Positions 44,286 through 55,203 of a DNA stretch of 64,000 nt are shown here, piece by piece. Each line of letters opens with the position of its first letter. Position 1 is the stretch's first letter. The DNA comes from Brachypterus glaber (Eukaryota; Arthropoda; Insecta; Coleoptera; Kateretidae), in assembly GCA_958510825.1 (NCBI GenBank), contig OY294048.1, positions 20,043,589 to 20,107,588 of the forward strand, given 5' to 3'. Both the position numbers and the translations under genes were made by a program. The notes below the pieces were generated by a model. It searched no databases. It was not told where the DNA came from and saw only the letters and a program-made list of their open reading frames with translations.

Positions 44286-44904
44286 CCCCTTCTTTAAAAT
44301 CTTTATAAAAAAATATTACGCTTAAAAAATATCAAAAATTTGAAAATGTTTATGTAAATAATTTCCATAATTCGTCACCCCAGTATTGGTTTGGCGTATC
44401 TCCATTTTCGGACATTTTGAGATTTTTGTATATTTGTTTATCTACAGTTAAGTACTTTAGTGTCGACCAAACATTTCACAAATATATGCTTTAGTTTCTA
44501 AAATAAATTGTCGTATCTCCACAAAATATTTTAAAATTTTAATATTATTTTGTCGTATCTCCATTTTTGAAAGAAGCATTTAATCAAAAATATTATTTTA
44601 AATAAAAAATAATTATAATAACACTATTAAAGTGGTTATCATTATAAATAATAATAATGTGAACAGGTTAATCAAACAAATAAATTTACCTGAAACTAAA
44701 TTCTTACATCGGTTATGTATTTTATTTACAAAAAAAAACATATTTCTTCAACTTTGGTTAAATTTCAACCTAATATCATTTTGTTCAAATTAACAATAGT
44801 TTTTAATCAAAGCAGTTGTTAAAATCGCAGCTGCGAATAATAGTATTTTTGCATGTACCTACCGATTTTTTTCGAATAATTTAAAAACTATTAAATCCAT
44901 ATAA

Positions 44905-45905
44905 AAAAATAAAAGCGTTATAATTAAAACTAAAATACCTTTTAAATGGTGTCATATCTTTGTTGTGTAACTTGCCGTATTATTTTTAATTTTTATAGAG
45001 TTGCGACAATTTCTTAGTCCAAACGAAATGATTTAGAAAACATCCTAAACATATCCTCACTTTTTTTAATTTTAGATATTTTTCTGCCTCTAAGTAAATA
45101 TTAAAAGTTCTTTATTTCCAAACATTAATAACACAGCCACATAAAAAAAATGTCATATACCTTTTTCGAAACCATTGTATTCCTATGTATTTTGAGTGGC
45201 TGAATCTGAATATGAGGTCAAAATAGCACCTCATCCGATTAGTTTTTGGGATAACCTCAAAAACGTCATTTTTGAGTATAAAAATAACGTTTTTTGAGGT
45301 CTCCCAACGAACTAATAACTCTTCTCTCTAGAATAGGCATTTCATTTGTGACAAAAACGTAGCCAGCATATACATTTGTCTGTCTTACTCGCACAGCTTG
45401 GTTCTAACAGAGAAAACAATAACAGTTACTGGTAATTGTTATTGTTCAGGCCTGAATATACCTACTATTTGTTTACAAACAAACCGAGATGTTGGCGATA
45501 CTTTATATTAACGGTATGCGTATTCTAAAGAGAAGAGTTTTTATTTCGTTGTTATCTCCAAAACTAATTATATGATGTGCTATTTTGACTTCAAATTCGG
45601 GTTCAGTGCCTCAAAATACATAGGAATACAATGGTTTCGAAAAAGGTATATGACATTTTTTTTATGTGGCTGTGTTATTAATGTTTGGAAATAAAGAAAT
45701 TTTAATATTTACTTAGAGGCAGAAAAATATCTAAAATTAAAAAAAGTGAGGATATGTTTAGGATGTTTTCTAAATCATTTCGTTTGGACTAAGAAATTGT
45801 CGCAACTCTATAAAAATTAAAAATAATACGGCAAGTTACACAACAAAGATATGACACCATTTAAAAGGTATTTTAGTTTTAATTATAACGCTTTTATTTT
45901 TTTTT
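44905..45905. repeat. 1-kb near-perfect palindrome
   Basis: The arms 44905-45290 and 45555-45905 are almost identical inverses, including AAAGCGTTATAATTAAAACT, TTAGTCCAAACGAAATGATT and CACAGCCACATAAAAAAAAT. High arm identity suggests recent origin. Confidence 0.8.
45312..45545. mobile_element. Small MITE at the centre of the palindrome
   Basis: ACTCTTCTCTCTAGAATA and TATTCTAAAGAGAAGAGT are its inverted ends. No coding content. Confidence 0.6.
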
Positions 45906-46503
45906 TAGTTTGTGGCCCCACAATGTAGCCACAAAAAAATGTCAATTTGAAAAAGTCCAAAGTCAAAACAGCACCTCATCCTATTAGTTTTGAACCTAAA
46001 AAAACGTTATTTTCGAGTATAATGTAATAGCGCGTTGGTCCCAATTAAAGCCAAAAATATTAATTATCTAAGACATTAATTTAGAACCACACACTATTAT
46101 TTGGAGGCGTATCAAATACAAACAGCTGTATAGTTGCTATTTGGGTAGCGTGCCACCAGTAATAATATTACATAATATTACCACAATATCATATATCATA
46201 TGATTACAAATGTTAATATAAGAATCTAATTGCTACTTAATACTTATCTGACTTTCTTAGATGTTTCTTCGATGTCTTCCAATATCACTAACTTTATATA
46301 GAAATGTGAAAGGTAAAAAAACTTCAAATATATTTTAAATTAATTAAAATATATCTTGCCAATAAAACAAAAGGATTAAACAACAATGAAAAGAATTTAA
46401 TGAAAGAAAACGGAAAAGTTAAAAACAAATAAAAAACAACAAAATATTTTAATTTGAAATGATAAGTTAAGCTTAAAATAGTATCTTTACCCTTCAGATA
46501 TTT

Positions 46504-46701
46504 CTATACTCGCGACTTTAAATTTAAAATTCCCCTAAGACCCAACTTAACTAGATGACTACATATTTCCGAATCCCCTTTTTGATCATAACTAAACACA
46601 GGCAAAACGTCCCTTCCCAAAGATGCCGATATACCAGTCATAAAACTATTAACGTAAATATCTGAGGAGTTTTCGAACAAAATAAACTGAATTACTTTAA
46701 A
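46504..46701 (-). CDS. Unrecognised 65-codon frame, possible terminal exon
   Basis: The frame has no Met start. It contains FENSSDIYVNSFMTGISASL, LPVFSYDQKGDSEICSHL and VKLGLRGILNLKSRV before a TAG at 46504-46506. The residue mix is protein-like and more GC-rich than its flanks. An acceptor-like AATTCAG (minus strand) lies just before FILFENSS, so it may be a last exon. I do not recognise the family. It sits inside the 44371-47472 element, so it may be a captured host exon or part of the element's own gene. Confidence 0.3.
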   Translation of the reverse strand, partial: FKVIQFILFENSSDIYVNSFMTGISASLGRDVLPVFSYDQKGDSEICSHLVKLGLRGILNLKSRV

Positions 46702-47472
46702 TTACTGAAAATGAATTTAAATTTAATTAAGCGAAATGATTAAAAAAACTACTACATATTGATTGATATTGATTTTCATGACATTGCTTCGAAGTAGAAA
46801 AAACCATTCTTACAAACAATCCCTAACTATTGCCAGTATCTAAAACAACATCATTAAAGATATTCCCATATTTATTAATTAAGAAAACCGAATTAACCAA
46901 TTAATTAGTCTAATAAAAATGTAAACGCCTCAATTACACAAAATGCAAGCTTCCCAAATACTAATAATATTAGCATCTGTAAAAATAAACAGCAAACCGC
47001 CCGTTAAGAACAATGCTATGTCACGTTCAATAACCATAAAAATAAAAATATAAATACTCAATATATACAGGGTGACCACTCTGTTACAACGAGTATGACG
47101 ATTTTTGAGGTTATCTTTCCAAAAAAGGTATAGGATTTTTTTTTCTTTTTGGGTGGCTCTGTAACCCTTTTGCATTCTTCCAAAAAATTAATTAGTTTTT
47201 TAGTTTCTTTTTGGAGATACGACAAAAAAAAATACTGAAAAAAAAACGAAAATTGTGGTATCTTCAATTTGAGTTTTCTTATATAAAATAAACGGAACCT
47301 TTAATTTATTAAATAAAAACACTTTTGGATAGTATTTTTATTAAACTATTGGAAGAAAAAGAGTTAAAACTGATTTAGAATATATAAGATATTTAGAAAA
47401 ACATCTTAAAACTCAATTTCCCGAAAATGGTATTTTTGGATATACGACAAACCAATACTGGGGTGTCGAATT

Positions 47473-47959
47473 GTAAATATTAAAAAGAATAGCACTTTAC
47501 TACTAAAATGATTTTACTAGCTAAAAGTGGCTGCTCATACAAAAGGTTCTAACTATATATTTAGAAAGGTTCTAACTATATTATATAGTTAGACCTATAG
47601 GTGATGGTGAGAAACTGGGTCTAAAAATAGCAAAATAACAAAAATTTGGTTTGGACTATTGGAGATAGTGACATACTAAAATTAATTTTCTGCCTTCCCT
47701 TATTAAATCAAATAGTTGTCAATTTCTAAGCATACTCGTATATGACTTTTTCGGTGCAATAGATATCAAAAGTCTAACGAGGTTAACGTCGTACTTAAAA
47801 ATTTATGCTATGGTACAGTGTACATGTACTGTACAGTAGCATTGTTAAACACATAGCGGGTAGCTTTATTTGACATTTTTAATAACATGTCATGTCAAAT
47901 ATTTGAATATAATGAAAGTATAAATTAAGGTTCGATTTTAATTTTTAATTTACTTTTAG
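47473..47959. other. Intron-like stretch upstream of the receptor last exon
   Basis: No exon recognised. It contains GTACAGTGTACATGTACTGT (47813 onward), which is partly palindromic, and a polypyrimidine tract before the acceptor at 47958. Confidence 0.4.
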
Positions 47960-48160
47960 TCCATTTCAATTGCTGACAATATATATGTTCAACAATGGTA
48001 CAATCTTGAAGTTGAACTACAAAAAGATCTTATTTTGGTAATGTGTAGAAGTAAACGTCCAATCACTCTCAAAGCTAAAGCTTTTGGCACGATGACCTAT
48101 ATGATGATACTAGCTGTATGCAATTTTAATAATTTTGGCAGACTAATGTCCCTAGTCTAA
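47960..48160 (+). CDS. Odorant-receptor C-terminal exon (gene A)
   Basis: After acceptor TTTACTTTTAG the phase-0 frame reads SISIADNIYVQQWYNLEVEL, then LILVMCRSKRPITLKAKAFG, then TMTYMMILAV and ends in TAA at 48158-48160 (66 residues). The pattern S-x-x-I-A-x-x-x-Y-x-x-x-W-Y, then K/Q-D-L-I, M-x-R-S-x-R-P and L-x-A is the standard C-terminal region of insect odorant receptors, with its usual phase-0 intron before the S-x-x-I-A block. The final helix normally contains a YS-F/Y motif; here it reads CNFNNFGRLM, so the tail is divergent or decaying. It lies on the same strand as exon 1 at 43626. The roughly 300 middle residues were not found between them and may be in the gap, lost, or replaced by the 3.1-kb element. 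Confidence 0.7.
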   Translation, partial: SISIADNIYVQQWYNLEVELQKDLILVMCRSKRPITLKAKAFGTMTYMMILAVCNFNNFGRLMSLV

Positions 48161-48258
48161 ATTTCCTCCACTCCCTAATATCTTTACTCCATAAAATCCG
48201 GATTCTAAAACCACCCCAAACCACTAAAATTATGCATAATTACATGATATAGTAATAA

Positions 48259-49413
48259 CACTAGGCAACACGGTTTCTTGCCCTGATTGGAGTCATATGT
48301 TTTTTAACTAATTTTGGGTCGCTGAAATCGAATCTACTTCAGAATATTTCTATTACCTAAGTTTTCTGAGAAAAATGAGATAAAAATGTTAAAAAATCAT
48401 TATTTTATCCCTCTTTTGTTCTAAAATCATGGGAGATAAAAATATTCCAAGGACAAATTTAGATTTGGCCACTCAATATTAGTTAAAAAATATCCAACTT
48501 AAAACATGGAAACTTTAAATTCATAGGTAGAATAAATAAGGATATTATGAAAATATAAGAAAAATTGATAATGTGACAAAACTAAGTAGGGGTGGAGGGT
48601 AAGAAGAAGGGTGCATAAGGGGACAAGCTTCTCGCCACGTACTCATGCTAAAAATTGTCAAAAATCATTATTAGGGAGTCAAAAATGAACTAAAAAAATG
48701 TTACGTAATATGGTTCTTATGTAACAAAGTAACATTTTTATGGTTTAGAACCATTAAAAAAACAAAAAAAATACACAATATTTTGTTTTATAAATTATTT
48801 TAAAATTGGAATAATTGCCTGTACTAAAATTTAAAAAATAAGACATGCTGGATTTTTTTTAAGGTCAAATTTGGATTCTGCGCCTTTAAATTGATAAGAA
48901 AAATATATTTTTTGGGCTCGGAAAAAAAGTTTACACTGTGTACTTTAATTTTGTTTCTTTTTCATTTATTTACTTTTCACGAACAAACTAAGCAAAATAA
49001 AAAAATATTTGTATAAATATTTTTGTAGAGACTTTTATAATCTACAAATTAAGTCCTATAAAATTTTTATGCAGATTTGATAGTTTTGCCACAAAAGAGC
49101 AATTAAGTAAACTCTACACTTTCATTTTAAGCTTTTCATTTTTTTTTTCGCGTACTTACTCTGACAGTAGGTCCTTGGCATATATATTTTTGAGTTCCTC
49201 GTATTTTTTTTTAATATACCCTACAATTTTCAAAATCCTACTCTTTTTTTAAGATTTTGAAAAAAAACTTCATTTTTTTCTGGACTTATATCTTAAAAAT
49301 TTTAGGTGCTAAAATTTTTCTAAGGTCAGATTCGGTTTCTACGCCCTCGAATTAGTAAGACAAATTTACTTTCCGTTCGGGGCAAAAAAAAAGTTGAGAT
49401 TTGTTGCCTAGTG
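48259..49413 (-). mobile_element. CACTAG-ended element, copy B (inverse of copy A)
   Basis: The ends CACTAGGCAACACGG and TTTGTTGCCTAGTG are inverted. It is longer than copy A by about 280 bp. TAA-containing sequence lies at both outer borders. It begins about 100 bp after the receptor stop codon. Confidence 0.75.
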
Positions 49414-49499
49414 TAATATACGAGAAGGCAAACCTAGTTTCCAGTGCACCAGAGTGCTTATTTTTTTACAAGGCGCAGCTGAGTAAAAAAAATACTCGA

Positions 49500-49720
49500 A
49501 GTGCATTGAAATAGGTTTGCGTCGAGGTGCGTATACTATTTTTCATACAACCTCACACCTAAACATCCAAAAAACGCAAAAATTGTCTTAAAATTAATTT
49601 TAATAATTTGACCTTTTGTATTTGACGTTCACTTGTTTTCTGACAGCAGATATGTAAAATCAGCAGACCGTCACTTTCCGACCGCTGTCATGGCAACGGG
49701 TGGAAAGTAAGCACTAACTA
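49500..49720 (-). repeat. Inverse copy of the 21640-21850 repeat
   Basis: Read on the minus strand it gives GCCATGACAGCGGTC, GAAAACAAGTGAACG and AAAATTAATTTTAA in the same order as the other copy. Confidence 0.65.
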
Positions 49721-50036
49721 CTAACTAGGTTGTAGGAAAAATTTATTATTAAGTGGCTAATCGAGTGCATATGGTGCAGAGTAGGATATCGAGGAACAAA
49801 AATGTTACACATTGGGTTTTTGTAGAGTAGGGATGTTACGGAATAGGGATGTTAGTCTGCTACCATTTTATTTATGTATCTAATATAAAATACAAAATAA
49901 TTTTGTTTTAGGTTTTAAAAACATCATACTCCTTTTTAGCTTTACTTAAGTCAATTTAAGTATTCCACTTCTAATTTTGGGTATAACCTTTTCTATAATA
50001 ATTATAATTGGACAGAATTTAAGTATTAAATATATA

Positions 50037-50851
50037 CCGGGTGTTTCAGGAAGGTGGTTCACCCCCTTTACCTTTTTTACTTTTTTAGGTAGGATCTTGA
50101 AATTTGAAGAAGCTATATTATGTATAATTTAAGATTTTATGACATAGTTAGAAATTTTTTGGCACTTCCGGTTTCGCCGGAAATTAATCGAACTTTCGAT
50201 TTTTAAATGAGACACTGTATATTTTTACATATTTTGATTCAGAAATCAATTCTGAGAATAAGCATGTATGACTTGTCAAATTTTGACAGGTCATGTAATT
50301 TTTTAGTTAAATCTTCATTTTAAATCTTTTGTGTTTTAATGCCAAGTTCTTCCAAATAAACTATTCATGTGTGGTATCAAAACGTTCGCAAGAAATTGCT
50401 CTTTCATTGTAACCTCTTTCCAATTAAAAAAAAATGACTTACGGACCAAAGTATGATTTCAAACCATATTTAGAGCTTTGGAAAAAAATCAAAATAGTAT
50501 TTTTCTGAAGATACTAGACCAACAATTAAGGGAATAAGCAAGCTAATTAGAGGCACTCTAGATTTAAAATAAAAATTTAAATAAAAAATTACATTACCTG
50601 TCAAAAATTGACAAGTGAACATGCTTGTTCTCAGAATTGATTTCCGAATCAAAATATGTAAACATATACAGGGTGTTCTATTTAAAAATCGAAAGTTTAA
50701 TTCATTTCCGGTGAAACCGGAATAGCCAATAAATATCCAAATATGTAAAAAAATCCTAAATTATATATAATATAGCTTCTGCAAATTTTGCGATCCTACA
50801 CAAAAATGTAAAAAAGTTAAGGGGAGTGAACCACCTTCATGAAACACCCGG
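50037..50851. mobile_element. TA-flanked foldback MITE, 815 bp
   Basis: The tips CCGGGTGTTTC and GAAACACCCGG are perfect inverses with TATA outside both. Arms of about 300 bp share AAGGTGGTTCAC.CCC, ATATTATGTATAATTTA-like and TGACAGGTCATGTAAT-like blocks. A 60-codon minus frame inside is an arm shadow. Confidence 0.8.
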
Positions 50852-52677
50852 TATATCAAAACTTTATAATAATAAAATGATTGTAAATAAAATAGATAGT
50901 AACACAACTAAAACATGTCAATTGTTTTGTGATGTAATTACTAAAGCTATAAAAACAAAATATATGTCAACACTGTAAAAAATATTTACTGCAATTTAAT
51001 TAATGTCTAGACATATAGACGTCTATCAGTGTTTTGCCACAATTTTAAAAGAAATTGTAATTTTGCCGAATTATATACAGTAATTTTAAAATAATATTGT
51101 AATTTTAAAACTTAATTTTATGATATTACGTCTTCATCGTTAATTTAAAGTGCAAAGGAGAGTATAGTATTTTGAGATTTTACATGCTTATAAATACATA
51201 AAAAAATACTTAGCCAAAATTTCAGCCCTTTTTACAACCCGTGACAAACTTTAATTAATTATTTTAATTACGAATTTTTACATATTTCAATGCACGATTT
51301 GGCAACATTGCACCTAACGACGGTTCGTGTCAAGTGTCACGTCATGTCAATAAAAATAACTTTTACTGTGGGGCCAAGGGCTGTGTATTGTGATGTGATG
51401 CGCTGACTGTAAAATTAAAATATTTTGTTGTTTTTTTGTTAATTTTTATAGATTTAAAATGATGTAAAATACACAATGTGTATTGGACATCAGACTAGTT
51501 TTTCAGTAAGATTATTAAGTTTTTTTTGAGGTATGTATTTATAGTAATAATATATACGTTATAGTATAGTAACCTAAAGCTTGCAGTCCCATGGGACAGT
51601 GTGGCCAAAGACTAGTAATTAAATGTGACTTTCAACGTGTTAATAGTATATTAAATTACTAGTTTTTAGCGTACAAGTACAAGATAAGAAAAGGAGTCAC
51701 TTCCGGATAGTTTTCTAAAGTACTAGTGCTAGTACTAAAAACCTATTTTGAAATGAGTGTTTTATACTATTTTTTGTATTTTGCTCTAATTTTTTTAAAA
51801 ACTTACATTTAAATTGATGACAGATTTAGGGATTTTTGTTTTGGGTTGGCATTACAATTCTCGCAATGTTTAAAACTCATACAACAAACGATATTTTTCG
51901 TAGAAAACTAAACTTAAAAGCGGTGTTGACATTTTCACGGAAACGCCAAGTGATATTCTTTTGTCCAGTCTTGCCAATCCGAAAAAAAAAGTACTAACCT
52001 CCTATGGGCCTATAAGAACACGTAAAATGCATGTGATTACGAGCTTATAAGAGTCGCAAAATAGAAAAATACCTTTATTCCATGAAAAACGTTTAAGAGC
52101 CTTTTAAGCTGTAGTGTTAAATAATTTAATTATTGTACACTGTTTTTATTATACATTCCAAATGTTACGTTGATGTTCGGATAAACAAAAAAACTTCACT
52201 TTTTTTAAGATAAGATAGAGGCATATAGCATGTTAGCATTGTTGTCACGTTTTCGATAACACAAAAATTAAAATCATATGAATGTTATAATATATTCTTA
52301 ATGTTACTTTCTAATTTTACCCTCATTTCTTATAGTGAAAAAGCTATAAATGTGGCACACTTGGTATGCCGAAACACAAGTCTTCTACTAAGTTTCGTTT
52401 ATGAGATATAGCATTGATACTTTTTATACGCAATTCTAGTTTAAATACTAAAATTTTAAGAATATTTTAATTTTTTATACATCAATCAAATAATGATGCA
52501 TAAAGAACTTTCACTTTTGGGTTTTTGGATTTTTACTTTCCGACTTTTCGTATCTTACTGCTAGAGACATCTTTAAGGATTAATTTGAAACTGAGTTTCA
52601 CCCTAAAGTGAAAGTTTTTTATATCTTAGTTGACATAAAAGCTTTAGATCTAAAATATGCAGATTTTATCTAAATCA
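50852..52677. other. Non-coding stretch
   Basis: A small AAGTGAAAGTT hairpin pair is near 52505-52615. No exon, promoter or element with clear ends was recognised. Confidence 0.35.
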
Positions 52678-53327
52678 TAAATAATATCATATCGTCTAGT
52701 AAATTTCAGAACGTCGTATCTCAAAAAAGACAAGTTTACATGAATGAGAAATAACTCTTTCTCGCATTATTCATAGGTTGAAAATGTACTTTTTTAATAT
52801 AAACTTAATACATTTCTAATGATTAACTTACCTTAAATCATTTTATTGTGTATAAAATAAATAAATAGAAATAAAAACTTATGTTTATAGATACGACATT
52901 TTCATACTCAAAATTAACACATTTTTTTAAGATACGAGCTTTAAAACATTATTATATTAATATTTTAACAAAATATAATTAATTATTATAAAAATATTAT
53001 TAATTATTGAAACATTTAAACTTCAAAAAGTGTTATAACATGCACATAAGTTGTCAAAAAAGCGTCGCCAAATGTAAAAAGTGCGTTCCAAAATAGTCAG
53101 TTAACTAGAATTAAGAGAAACGAGGTTTAAAAATTTATTAATTTCTAATTATCTAAGATACGAAGTTACTATTTTGCTTATATTTTTGTTATTTAAAAAA
53201 AAATAGCAGGTAAACTTATTTTTTACAGTAAATTAATAATATAAAGCTTTTAAGTTCAAAATCTCAAAATCAAAAAAAATGAGATACGACGTCCTGAAAT
53301 TTACAAGACGATATGTAATACTCATAA
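52678..53327. mobile_element. TIR element with GTCGTATCTCA motifs
   Basis: ATATCGTCTAGTAAATTTCA and ACGTCGTATCTCA at the left mirror TGAGATACGACGTCCTG and AAATTTACAAGACGATAT at the right. GATACGA recurs inside (about 52900, 52930, 53160). The motif resembles the ends of the 44371-47472 element, so they may be related. Confidence 0.6.
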
Positions 53328-54689
53328 TTTATGACTTTACTAAATCACAATAATTTTTTATGATTAAAGGCTTCAAGAACCCAAACTATGTCCTAAATAA
53401 AACTACGGTATTTTTTTACATTTAAATCTGGATTAAGTTTATTTAAGCATCTTCTGATTATGCTTTTACGTAATAATGTTTTATTATTTTTAAAACTTCT
53501 AAAGTCCAAGTTAAAGTTTATTTCATTTTGACAATTTATATGACATTATTAATGGTTTCTACAAGTGTAACTTGGATGTTTTTCAATTTCCTCAAAATCA
53601 CCAACAATTCAGAGGTCACAATAAAAAACTCCTGAAAGAAAAATGTCCTAAGTTACGTCAGAGAAACTTTTTGTCAAATCGTGTAGTCTACCATTAGAAC
53701 AAGTTGAGTGTGGACACTGAATGCAACTTCAATAAACCAATTCAAAAACAGACTTGATAGAGAAATAGTTTCATGGAATAGAACCTTTGTCCACTACACT
53801 TTGTGATATTTTTTTTATGTGATATTAACTGTTATAATTTTTAAATCTATACTGTGATTGAACAAACTATCTGCGAACTTGAAGTAATATTCTCATCGTT
53901 TCTACAAACGCTTACTATTGCGAGCTATAATAATAATAATAATAATTTATAATTTTAATATTCCATTCTAGCAACCCTTAACTGATGTCATAATAAGTGA
54001 AATTCTTAGGGTTCTTGATTTTTTTATGTTGTTAACAAAATTTCTACAAATTATTTATGAAACGATTTAAGATTAAAAATTCTTTAAAGCGGCAGTTAAG
54101 TAAATATACATTTCTCACAAATAAAAACTAGTGGAAAACTTTTGTTTGGGCAACTTATTGCTTTAATATAGATATATAACGTAGATCTGTTGCACCGATG
54201 TTCCCAACGCAAAAAAAATTGATTGTATCCAGTGCTATGTCAAAATGTTTTTTTTAGTTAGCTTGACTATTTAATGGGCCTTAGAGTTGAACGATCTTTT
54301 TACTCTTTTTACTCTTTAACTAACATCATGTCAATTGTCATCAAAGATTGTACAATTGTACAATGTCAGTTGCAATGAAGTTAGCAATGGAGTAAAAAGA
54401 GTTAAAAGATTGTCCAAGCCAAACGCTCTTTAAAAGAACTTCTTTCTCAACGTTAAGATAGCACCAGAAATATCCTTCAATTATTTGAGGTTATGTTACT
54501 TTTTTAAGCTACAGTGAGCTTGTAAAACCAAGTTATTGTCCACAAGCTTATTTAACGGGCAAAAGACCTATATACTAATTTCCTATGTTAGATATAATTT
54601 TTGAACTATATATTATGGGTAGAAGCACTTAATACGTACTAATTTGTTACGGAAGAAGCAAGATACTACAATATATCCTAATTTCTATT
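53328..54689. other. Non-coding stretch
   Basis: A (TAA)n run lies at 53928-53948. An imperfect inverted repeat (TTTTTACTCTTTTTACTC / GAGTAAAAAGAGTTAAAAG) lies at 54290-54410. No gene. Confidence 0.4.
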
Positions 54690-54961
54690 CAGACGGTTTG
54701 TTTGTTTGTTTGTTTAACCTCGTACTATTCTACTTAATTAAGCATCCCCTAAGTCCAGGACTTGTGTGGGCTAGTAGTAGAGGGAACCACCGGCTTATAC
54801 TGACTTTCGAACCAGTTTCTAGGGAGTGTCCGTTTCACTTATCGCCTTCGCCAAATTTCAATTATTAATTAACTGAAAAAAGCAAATCGGCGCCAGTGAG
54901 AATCGAACTTACGATAGTAGACTTGCTATACATACGCGCTAGCCACTACGCTATGCCTCCC
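54690..54961 (-). mobile_element. tRNA-derived SINE with (AAAC)n tail
   Basis: On the minus strand the first 73 bases (54960 down to 54888) are tRNA-like. The A box is TAGCGTAGTGGCTA, the B box AAGTTCGATTCTC, the acceptor stem pairs at 5 of 7 positions and the T stem at 4 of 5. A 170-bp unrelated body follows, then a (CAAA)n tail at 54695-54717. Imperfect stems and the body plus tail make this a SINE, not a working tRNA gene. No target duplication was found. Confidence 0.75.
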
Positions 54962-55203
54962 ATTTTGTATGAGACATTAATTACACAGGCCCACAAAAAA
55001 ATTAGTGTAAGATACGAGATATGCGGCTACGATATTTCTATGAACTTAGCGCTAGTGTATCCAAATATTATGTCATTCGCTTTTGGCTTTTTACGGAAAT
55101 CGAAAAAACCGGCCCAAATCCATAAAATTCTTAAAAAAACATGAAGAGGTTTTAATTAAATTAAAGCGCTTTTAAATCTACAAAAAGGGTCAAGTACTTT
55201 CTG

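Larger units (their letters stand above)
44371..47472. mobile_element. 3.1-kb composite element with GTCGTATCTCC-type TIRs
   Basis: Left ATTCGTCACCCCAGTATTGG, TTTGGCGTATCTCC and right GGATATACGACAAACC, AATACTGGGGTGTCGAAT are inverted ends of about 50 bp. The TCGTATCTCC motif recurs inward at about 44511 and 44551, and inverted near 47213. The interior includes a 1-kb palindrome (44905-45905) and an unassigned minus frame (46504-46701). It sits in the presumed intron of receptor gene A. Confidence 0.6.

Noticed and set aside
54888..54960. tRNA gene
   Set aside because: A and B boxes and the 73-base length fit, but acceptor and T stems have mismatches and a SINE body plus (AAAC)n tail follow. 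It is called a SINE head instead.
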